DNA of 12,813 bases from an uncultured Lachnospiraceae bacterium (GTDB lineage Bacteria; Bacillota; Clostridia; Lachnospirales; Lachnospiraceae): assembly GCA_934359535.1 (NCBI GenBank), contig CAKRLN010000042.1:1-12813 (forward strand), written 5' to 3'. A program made the translations under genes and the position numbers. Under the pieces are notes generated by a model. The model saw nothing but the letters and a program-made list of their open reading frames with translations. It did no database searches and had not been told where the DNA came from. Below, piece by piece: positions 1 through 5,987 of this stretch. Numbering within the stretch: the stretch's first letter is position 1; every line of letters starts with the position of its first letter.

Positions 1-1184
1 ATCCGGATCATGCAGCCAAGGAGACTGATGTATAAAGGAATCTTCGGGTAGCCGAGTCCGTGGATGATGCTGCTTAAGAGAGAGCTTAAGTACATGAACG
101 GACAGATCCAGCTTAAAATTTTAATATAGGTGCCTGCAAGTGTGCAGTGAAAAACGCTATCCCCGATAAAGTCAGCAGTGATAAGAAATGCACCAGTGAA
201 GAAAAAGCCAAGGAGCAGTCCATAACGGACTGCTTTTTGTATTGCATGGGAAATCGCAGCATCATCTGACCTTGCCTTTGCCTCCGAGATTGCAGGAAGC
301 AAAAGGACGGAAACTGAGCCGGTCAGCACGGTTGGAAAGAGGATTACGGACATGGACATTCCGGTGAGGATACCGAAGATGCTTAAGGCATCTGGTGTGT
401 TGTACCCGAACAGACGCAGCTGCTTCGGAATCATCAGATTTTCTACGCTTGTGCAAAGGTTAATGAGTACACGGTTTGCGGTAAGCGGGATTGTCATTGC
501 AAAAAGGAGCTTTGCAGAGGCAGCAGCATCACCGTCATAGCGTCGGATCCCCACCGCGGTAACCGAGAGCAGCATTCCGGCACACTCTCCGGCTACGATC
601 CCCCAGATTGCATCAAGCGGTGATAGGGAACGCCCGTTTTCCATTGCAATAGAAGCGATGAGATAGACGGTGCCAACACGCACAAGCTGTTCAAGAAGCT
701 GGCTTACGGACGGAATGAGAGCCTGTTTTTTTCCGTAATAATAGCCGTTTATGCAGGCGTGGACGGCAGCCGGAAGGAGGCTGTAGGTCATGACGATAAG
801 AAGCGGCTTTGTGCGCGGCTCAAAGAGGAGCACAGAAGCAATAAAATCAGCGTTTTGTGTGATCAGAAAGGAAACCGCAACAGAGAGTGCAGTCGAAAAG
901 AGAAGCCCAAGTACCAGATACAGACGGGCTCCTTTTTCGTTATTTTTAGCGGTCTCCTCAGCGATGAAGCGGGAGAGGGCTGTCTGAATTCCGGAGCTTG
1001 TAAGAGAAAGGGAAAGTGCCATTACAGGAAAAACAAGCTGATAGATTCCAAGTCCTTCTGCACCAATCGTCCGTGAGAGGAATATTCTATAGAAGAAGCC
1101 GATTATCCGGCTTATGACACCAGATGCAGTCAGAAAGAGAGTTCCCGTGATCAGAGGATTTTTAAGTTTCTGGATGAATGTCAT
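1..1184 (-). CDS. spoVB: SpoVB/MVF-family lipid flippase-like membrane protein (C-terminus cut by window edge)
   Basis: An open frame runs leftward from an ATG at 1184-1182 off the left edge, giving the first 394 residues with no stop. SpoVB proteins are about 520 residues, so roughly a quarter is missing. The protein is highly hydrophobic with repeated membrane segments. Near the N-terminus (21-49) it carries the family pattern of SGVISRIIGF, YRIFLSR and IGAEGLGIYQ; a second conserved stretch at 147-170 contains GYYYGKK and QLLEQLVRV. These match the MOP/MVF superfamily (SpoVB, YtgP, MurJ), whose members move lipid-linked cell-wall or polysaccharide precursors across the membrane; SpoVB is needed for spore cortex formation. 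The SD is GGAG six bases before the start. The gene is divergent from a cysteine desulfurase, with 54 bases between the starts. Family assignment is firm; SpoVB rather than another paralogue is inference. Confidence 0.85.
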   Translation of the reverse strand, partial: MTFIQKLKNPLITGTLFLTASGVISRIIGFFYRIFLSRTIGAEGLGIYQLVFPVMALSLSLTSSGIQTALSRFIAEETAKNNEKGARLYLVLGLLFSTALSVAVSFLITQNADFIASVLLFEPRTKPLLIVMTYSLLPAAVHACINGYYYGKKQALIPSVSQLLEQLVRVGTVYLIASIAMENGRSLSPLDAIWGIVAGECAGMLLSVTAVGIRRYDGDAAASAKLLFAMTIPLTANRVLINLCTSVENLMIPKQLRLFGYNTPDALSIFGILTGMSMSVILFPTVLTGSVSVLLLPAISEAKARSDDAAISHAIQKAVRYGLLLGFFFTGAFLITADFIGDSVFHCTLAGTYIKILSWICPFMYLSSLLSSIIHGLGYPKIPLYISLLGCMIR

Positions 1185-1195
1185 GGAGTACTCCA
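1184..1195. promoter_or_regulatory. Perfect 12-base palindrome at the spoVB start
   Basis: The sequence TGGAGTACTCCA is an exact dyad. It covers the SD and the first base of the spoVB start codon and sits in the 54-base divergent gap before the cysteine desulfurase. No convincing -35/-10 pair is visible in this gap for either gene. It could be an operator, but a palindrome this short can also arise by chance. Confidence 0.25.
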
Positions 1196-1238
1196 AAGGA
1201 AGCTGTTAATATGAATATATGAGGAAAAGGGGTTTCGT

Positions 1239-2384
1239 ATGAATAGCCAGATATATTTGGATCATGCGGCGACAACCATGGTGCTTCCAGAGGTGAGGGA
1301 TGCGATGCAGCCCTTTCTTTCGGAAAAATATGGAAATATGTCAACGACTTATGAGCTTGGGGAGGAGGCAAAACAGGCAGTGGAGCATGCAAGAGAGCTT
1401 ATTGCCTATTGTGTGGATGCTGAGCCAGGAGAAATATTTTTTACATCGGGAGGAAGTGAATCGGATAACTGGGCGATAAAGAGTATTGCAGGAGAATTCA
1501 GATCAGAGGGAAAACACATTATTACATCACAGATTGAGCATCATGCAGTATTGCATTCCTGTGCCTATCTGGAAGAGCTCGGCTACGAGGTGAGTTATCT
1601 TCCGGTGGATGAAAATGGAATGGTTAATCTAAAGCTGCTGGAGGAAGCAATTACACCGCATACAACACTGATTACGGTGATGTATGGGAATAATGAGATC
1701 GGGACAATCGAGCCGGTTGCTGCGATCGGAAGACTCGCAAGAGAGCATCAGATTCCGTTTCATACCGATGCGGTCCAGGCGGTCGGACAGATCCCGATTT
1801 CCGTGAAGCGGGAACCGATCGATCTGCTCAGCGCGAGTGCGCACAAATTTCATGGACCGAAGGGAGTGGGATTTCTCTATGTAAAAAAGGATATTCCAAT
1901 TCCGTCCTTCATTCATGGAGGAGCACAGGAAAAGGGAAAGCGAGCGGGGACAGAAAATGTTCCGGGAATTGTCGGGATGGCAGAGGCACTCCGGATTTCC
2001 GTGCTTCAGATGCAGAAAAACCGGGCACATGAAGGAAAGCTTAGGAATTATTTTATGGAACGGCTTGTTCGGGAAATCGATGGAGTCCGTCTGAATGGAC
2101 ATCGGTACCGGAGGCTTCCAGGCAATGTGAATGTCAGCTTTTCGGGGGTAGATGCTTCTTCTTTGCTTACACTGTTACAGGAGGAGGGCATCTGTGCATC
2201 GGCAGGTTCTGCCTGCAATACCGGACAGACCAGACTTTCCCATGTGATTGAGGCAATCCATGTGCCGGAGGAATATGCGTATGGGACACTCCGCTTTACA
2301 ATTGGAAGAGAGAATACAAGACAACAGATGGATGAGGTTCTGTTGTCTTTGAAACGGAATCTTGCCCTGTTAAGGAATGCATAG
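1239..2384 (+). CDS. Cysteine desulfurase, NifS/IscS/NifZ family
   Basis: A PLP-dependent enzyme of 381 residues that takes sulfur from L-cysteine to form alanine and an enzyme persulfide, for Fe-S clusters or thiolated tRNA. Visible motifs are the N-terminal LDHAATT (7-13), EHHAV with His101 that stacks on PLP, NNEIGTIEPV (151-160), HTDAVQ with Asp177, the PLP lysine Lys203 in SASAHKFHGPKG, HGGAQEKGKRAGTEN (226-240), and the catalytic Cys326 in SAGSAC; Cys319 lies close by. The length equals Bacillus NifZ, which serves ThiI, but no thiI, iscU or sufU is next to it, so the acceptor is unknown. A purine-rich SD (GAGGAAAAGGGG) lies six bases before the ATG. Its stop is 4 bases from the convergent HAD gene. 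The family call is certain; the specific pathway is not. Confidence 0.95.
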   Translation: MNSQIYLDHAATTMVLPEVRDAMQPFLSEKYGNMSTTYELGEEAKQAVEHARELIAYCVDAEPGEIFFTSGGSESDNWAIKSIAGEFRSEGKHIITSQIEHHAVLHSCAYLEELGYEVSYLPVDENGMVNLKLLEEAITPHTTLITVMYGNNEIGTIEPVAAIGRLAREHQIPFHTDAVQAVGQIPISVKREPIDLLSASAHKFHGPKGVGFLYVKKDIPIPSFIHGGAQEKGKRAGTENVPGIVGMAEALRISVLQMQKNRAHEGKLRNYFMERLVREIDGVRLNGHRYRRLPGNVNVSFSGVDASSLLTLLQEEGICASAGSACNTGQTRLSHVIEAIHVPEEYAYGTLRFTIGRENTRQQMDEVLLSLKRNLALLRNA

Positions 2385-2388
2385 CAGT

Positions 2389-3231
2389 TTAGGAGAGGGC
2401 AAATTTTTCAATTGCGCAGGCAACACCGTCCTCGTCATTGGTGCAGGTGACGGCATCTGCCTGAGCTTTGATCTCCGGGAGTGCATTTCCCATTGCAACA
2501 CCAAGTCCGGCAGCCTTTAAGATTGAGAGGTCATTTTCGGTATCGCCGACTGCCATGGTCTGTTCTATTGGAATATGAAGCGTATCGGCAAGCTGCTTTA
2601 ACGCAGCACCCTTTGTGACACCGAGGCGTGTAAATTCGAGGTTCCGGTAGCCACCACTTACAACGGTGACAAGGCCTGTGGAAAGGAGATAGTCCTTTAC
2701 CTTGTCACGGCATTTCATTGTTCCATCCGGAAGCTTTGTGAAATTTAATGTCATTTTCTGGACAGAAAGGTGGTTCTCCCGGATAAAGCCAGCAAAATCA
2801 TCTACGCGTGTACGGGTTTCTATGATGTATTTTTTGAGGGAATCCGGGATCACAAGCTTCTTTGCGATGGAAAGCCGGTCCAAAGGGGAGAAGCCGTCTC
2901 CATGGATAAACGCGTCCATATGGATATCCTGTTTGAGCAGAAAATCAAGGATTGGAAGCAGAAGGTCCGGCTCCATCGGATTTTCAAACAGGCAGGTTCT
3001 ATCGGCTGTTTCATAGACTGCGGCACCGTTTGCTGTGATGGCATAGTGCATGCCGGTTCCTTTCAATTGGTCAAGCGGCAGCCCGCAGAATGGACGTCCG
3101 GTTGAGATGATGACTTCAATTCCAGCATTTCTTGCCTGGGTTAAAACGTCAATTGTATGTGCGGATATTGTTCCGTCCGTGGCAAATAACGTGCCATCGA
3201 GATCCAGAGCAATCAATTTAATATTTGACAT
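2389..3231 (-). CDS. Cof-type HAD-IIB sugar/nucleotide phosphatase
   Basis: A soluble phosphatase of the Cof/YidA group, 280 residues, normal for the family. All four HAD motifs are present: motif I DLDGTL with nucleophile Asp10 and acid Asp12; motif II ISTGRP with Thr44; motif III Lys207 in GVTKGAAL; motif IV GDTENDLSIL with Asp230 and Asp234. The end has the usual NDEDGVACAIEKF. The stretch between motifs II and III is the C2B cap that sets the substrate, which cannot be read from sequence; members act on sugar phosphates, flavin or PLP-type phosphates. I place the start at 3231, not the in-frame ATG seven codons upstream (3252), because the SD AAGAAAGGA sits correctly before 3231 and would lie inside the longer frame. 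It has its own promoter (3280-3308), divergent from metH. Confidence 0.92.
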   Translation of the reverse strand: MSNIKLIALDLDGTLFATDGTISAHTIDVLTQARNAGIEVIISTGRPFCGLPLDQLKGTGMHYAITANGAAVYETADRTCLFENPMEPDLLLPILDFLLKQDIHMDAFIHGDGFSPLDRLSIAKKLVIPDSLKKYIIETRTRVDDFAGFIRENHLSVQKMTLNFTKLPDGTMKCRDKVKDYLLSTGLVTVVSGGYRNLEFTRLGVTKGAALKQLADTLHIPIEQTMAVGDTENDLSILKAAGLGVAMGNALPEIKAQADAVTCTNDEDGVACAIEKFALS

Positions 3232-3253
3232 AAGGTTTCCTTTCTTATACATT
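3225..3253 (+). promoter_or_regulatory. Probable sigma-A promoter of metH
   Basis: A perfect -35 box TTGACA at 3225-3230 is followed after 17 bases by TACATT (3248-3253), four of six matches to the -10 consensus; TATACA at a 15-base spacing is an alternative. Transcription would start near 3260, leaving a leader of about 40 bases, too short for a SAM or cobalamin riboswitch. The -35 box overlaps the start codon of the divergent HAD gene. Confidence 0.55.
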
Positions 3254-3279
3254 ATATCTTAGGCAATTTACCAATCTGT

Positions 3280-3308
3280 ATTATAGAGGAAAGCAGGGAA
3301 CATGACAA
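3280..3308 (-). promoter_or_regulatory. Sigma-A promoter of the HAD phosphatase gene
   Basis: On the minus strand, TTGTCA (3308-3303) is separated by exactly 17 bases from a perfect TATAAT (3285-3280). The start of transcription would be near 3273. The -35 box lies in the first codons of metH, so an RNA polymerase bound here would cover the metH start region. Confidence 0.7.
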
Positions 3309-5743
3309 GAGAGGAACTAACACATTTAATAGATAATGGTCCGGTAATCTTAGATGGTGCGACCGGTACAAACCTGATGGAAAAGGGTATGCCGATGGGG
3401 GTCTGCCCGGAGGCTTGGATTTTAGAAAATAGAGATATCATGATTGATTTACAGAAGCGGTATGTGGAGGCTGGAACACAGATTCTTTATGCTCCGACTT
3501 TTACCGCGAACCGCATCAAATTGGAAGAATATGGTCTTTCAGACAACCTTTGTCAGATGAACCATGACCTTGTCGCAATGTGCAAAGAGGCAGCAGGAGA
3601 CAAGGCGTTTGTAGCAGGCGATATGACAATGACTGGAAAACAGCTGTTTCCGCTTGGTGACCTGATGTTTGAGGAGCTTGTCGATGTCTATAAGGAGCAG
3701 GCGCGTGTGCTTGATGAGGCGGGAGTTGACTTGTTTGTCGTAGAGACGATGATGAGTCTTCAGGAATGCAGGGCAGCAGTGCTTGCAATCCGCGAGGTAT
3801 CAAAGCTTCCGATTATGGTATCCCTTACTTATAATGAGGATGGAAGAACACTCTTTGGAACGCCGCCGGAGGCTGCGGTTGTTGTATTGCAGTCGCTTGG
3901 CGCAGATGTCATCGGTGTGAACTGTTCCACAGGACCAGCCGAGATGGCGCCACTTGTAGCGAAAATGGCAGAGTATGCAACCATTCCGATTCTTGCAAAG
4001 CCAAACAATGGATTCCCGGAGCTTGTCGATGGAAAAACAATTTACCGCACAACCCCGGAGGAGTTCGCAGAGGCGGGGCTGCTTTTAGTGGAAGCCGGCG
4101 CAGTGATCGTCGGAGGCTGCTGCGGAACGACACCGGAGCATATTCAGGCACTTGCCAGGCGCGTAAAGGGGCATGCGCTGCATAAGCCACTTGCACGCCA
4201 CAGAAGCATTTTGACATCGGAGAGACAGTGTGTGGAAATCTCCTTAGATGGTAATTTTATGGTAGTCGGAGAGCGAATCAATCCAACCGGAAAGAAAAAG
4301 CTTCAGGCAGAGCTTCGGGAAGGAAAGCTTGAACTTGTCCGGGAGATGGCAAGGGCGCAGGAGGAAAATGGAGCGCGCATCTTAGACATTAATATGGGAA
4401 TGAATGGAATTGATGAAAAGGAGATGATGGAGAAGGTCATCTATGAAGTCTCCTCCACAGTTGATTGCCCGTTATGCATCGATTCCAGCTATGTTGAGGT
4501 CATTGAACAGGCACTGCGCATCTATCCGGGGCGTGCCCTTATTAACTCGATCAGCATGGAGTCTGCAAAGCTTGAGGCACTGCTTCCGGTTGCGAAGAAG
4601 TACGGTGCAATGTTTATCCTGCTTCCGGTCTCTGATGAGGGGCTTCCAAAGGATGGGGAAGAGAAAAAAGCGATCATTAATGCGGTATATGACCGTGCCA
4701 TGAAGGAAGGAATTGCACATGAGGACATCGTTGTAGACGGACTTGTTGCAACGATCGGTGCCAATCCGGAGGCAGCAAGGGAATGCTTTGAGACAATTGC
4801 ATACTGCAAGGACGAAAAAAAGCTTCCGACGATCTGCGGACTTTCCAATATCTCCTTTGGCCTTCCGGAGCGTATCTATGTCAATACGGCATTTCTTACG
4901 ATGGCGATCTGCAAGGGACTTACGATGGCAATTGCAAACCCATCCCAGGAGCTTCTTATGAATGGTGCATTTGCATCCGATCTGCTTTTGCACAGACCGG
5001 ACAGTGATATCCGCTATATCGAGCGCATGAACCGCCTGGCAGAGGAAAAAGCACAGTTTGAGACCGTCGTCGTAAAAAAGGAAGCTGCTTCCACAGATAC
5101 GGAGCAGTCCGGGGCAGAGGATAAAAGTCCGGTATTTAAAGCAGTGTTAAAGGGCAATAAGGGAACAATTCTCGACGAGGTAAAAAAGGTGCTTGCCACC
5201 GGAAAAAAGGGAGAAGAGATTATAAATGATGATCTGATTCCAGCGATCAATGAGGTTGGTGTCCTGTTCGACAAGAAGAAATACTTTCTTCCACAGCTCA
5301 TCGGAAGTGCGAATACGATGAAGCTTGCAATCGATTACTTAGAGCCGATGCTCGAACGGAAGGACAGCGGAATAGACATGCCTACACTTGTAATCGCAAC
5401 GGTAGAGGGCGATATCCATGACATCGGGAAAAACCTTGTTGTCTTAATGTTAAAGAACTATGGCTATCATGTCATCGATATGGGAAAGGATGTTCCAGCA
5501 GAGGACATCGTGGATACCGCGATGCGTGAAAACGCAGCAATCATTGGCTTATCAGCACTGATGACAACAACCATGATGCGGATGAAGGACGTCGTGGAGC
5601 TGTGCAGGGAGAAGCACTGCACAAGCAAGGTTATTATCGGAGGTGCCTGCATCACACAGAATTTTGCGGATGAGATCGGAGCTGACGGCTACTCGAAGGA
5701 TGCCGCAGAGTGTGTCCGCCTTGTAGAGAGCCTGCTTGAGTAA
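3302..5743 (+). CDS. metH: Cobalamin-dependent methionine synthase, short form without reactivation domain
   Basis: Transfers a methyl group from 5-methyltetrahydrofolate through cobalamin to homocysteine, giving methionine. At 813 residues it holds three modules. (1) Homocysteine S-methyltransferase, about 1-300: GATGTNLMEKGMP near the start and zinc ligands Cys208 (GVNCS), Cys273 and Cys274 (GGCCGTTPEH). (2) Pterin-binding TIM barrel, about 315-590: VGERINPTGKKKLQ and ARILDINMGMNG. (3) After an acidic linker (592-609), the B12 cap and Rossmann domain, about 610-813: cobalamin ligand His706 in EGDIHDIGKN, then GLSALMTTT with Ser751 and GGACIT. E. coli MetH is about 1,230 residues; the missing part is the C-terminal AdoMet-binding reactivation domain, encoded separately in many Clostridia, but not seen here. 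An AGGAAAGCAGGGA SD precedes the start. The gene is probably monocistronic. Confidence 0.96.
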   Translation: MTREELTHLIDNGPVILDGATGTNLMEKGMPMGVCPEAWILENRDIMIDLQKRYVEAGTQILYAPTFTANRIKLEEYGLSDNLCQMNHDLVAMCKEAAGDKAFVAGDMTMTGKQLFPLGDLMFEELVDVYKEQARVLDEAGVDLFVVETMMSLQECRAAVLAIREVSKLPIMVSLTYNEDGRTLFGTPPEAAVVVLQSLGADVIGVNCSTGPAEMAPLVAKMAEYATIPILAKPNNGFPELVDGKTIYRTTPEEFAEAGLLLVEAGAVIVGGCCGTTPEHIQALARRVKGHALHKPLARHRSILTSERQCVEISLDGNFMVVGERINPTGKKKLQAELREGKLELVREMARAQEENGARILDINMGMNGIDEKEMMEKVIYEVSSTVDCPLCIDSSYVEVIEQALRIYPGRALINSISMESAKLEALLPVAKKYGAMFILLPVSDEGLPKDGEEKKAIINAVYDRAMKEGIAHEDIVVDGLVATIGANPEAARECFETIAYCKDEKKLPTICGLSNISFGLPERIYVNTAFLTMAICKGLTMAIANPSQELLMNGAFASDLLLHRPDSDIRYIERMNRLAEEKAQFETVVVKKEAASTDTEQSGAEDKSPVFKAVLKGNKGTILDEVKKVLATGKKGEEIINDDLIPAINEVGVLFDKKKYFLPQLIGSANTMKLAIDYLEPMLERKDSGIDMPTLVIATVEGDIHDIGKNLVVLMLKNYGYHVIDMGKDVPAEDIVDTAMRENAAIIGLSALMTTTMMRMKDVVELCREKHCTSKVIIGGACITQNFADEIGADGYSKDAAECVRLVESLLE

Positions 5744-5762
5744 GCAGTAAGGCTGCTTTTAT
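5742..5762 (+). terminator. Weak hairpin at the end of metH, possible terminator
   Basis: AAGCAG (5742-5747) can pair with CTGCTT (5753-5758) around a five-base loop, followed only by TT and A/T-rich bases. It begins in the metH stop codon. The stem is short and the T tract poor, so termination may be inefficient. Confidence 0.35.
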
Positions 5763-5794
5763 AATGGAAGAGGCACTTTTCATGGGCTGTAATC

Positions 5795-5824
5795 GTTGCG
5801 GGTAGTGTGAACAGTAACCGCGAT
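5795..5824. repeat. Imperfect inverted repeat in the metH-clpX gap
   Basis: GTTGCGGGTA (5795-5804) pairs with TAACCGCGAT (5815-5824), with one mismatch and two G-T pairs, around a ten-base loop containing GTGTGAACAG. It lies upstream of the clpX promoter and is not followed by a T tract. It could be a protein site, part of a dispersed intergenic repeat, or the end of the metH transcript. The rest of the 5744-5987 gap holds only the clpX promoter and leader. Confidence 0.4.
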
Positions 5825-5857
5825 ATCTAAAGAAAGTATGAAATCTTTGCAATTTGG

Positions 5858-5886
5858 TTGAGTTTCGCAGTGGGCTGTCGTATAAT
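5858..5886 (+). promoter_or_regulatory. Sigma-A promoter of the clpX-like gene
   Basis: TTGAGT (5858-5863), a 17-base spacer and a perfect TATAAT (5881-5886). Transcription would start near 5893, giving a leader of about 95 bases before the chosen ATG. Confidence 0.75.
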
Positions 5887-5972
5887 GTGACATACAAGGG
5901 TCAAAAGTCAGGATTCGTTCCTGCTTGCAGCGGAGCAATTCGTGTATGATTATGAGACAATTTATGAAAATA

Positions 5973-5979
5973 AAGGCGG
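5973..5979 (+). promoter_or_regulatory. Ribosome binding site that decides the clpX-like start
   Basis: AAGGCGG matches the ideal AAGGAGG at six of seven bases and lies eight bases before the ATG at 5988. Earlier in-frame starts exist (TTG 5925; ATG 5946, 5952 and 5964). Of these only 5946 has an upstream SD, GGAG (5932-5935), at a long ten-base spacing. Confidence 0.65.
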
Positions 5980-5987
5980 TTTACGAT

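Noticed and set aside
759..1076. Plus-strand open frame of 105 codons within 1-1184
   Set aside because: It is antisense to the SpoVB-like gene, whose minus frame is open over the full 1184 bases with clear family motifs; the plus frame has an implausible Lys/Arg-rich composition.
1629..2102. Open frame of 157 codons on the minus strand inside the cysteine desulfurase
   Set aside because: It is opposite the PLP-lysine and conserved motif region of a certain gene and shows no domain.
3232..3301. SAM or cobalamin riboswitch upstream of metH
   Set aside because: The gap is too short and is filled by two promoters; no S-box or B12-box features are seen.
4472..4993. Open frame of 173 codons on the minus strand inside metH
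   Set aside because: It lies wholly opposite conserved MetH domain sequence and encodes no recognisable domain; a shadow frame.
5899..5905. GGTCAAA heptad just downstream of the clpX promoter, as in a CtsR heat-shock operator
   Set aside because: CtsR sites need two direct heptads three bases apart; the expected second copy at 5909-5915 reads CAGGATT. Only a half-site is present.
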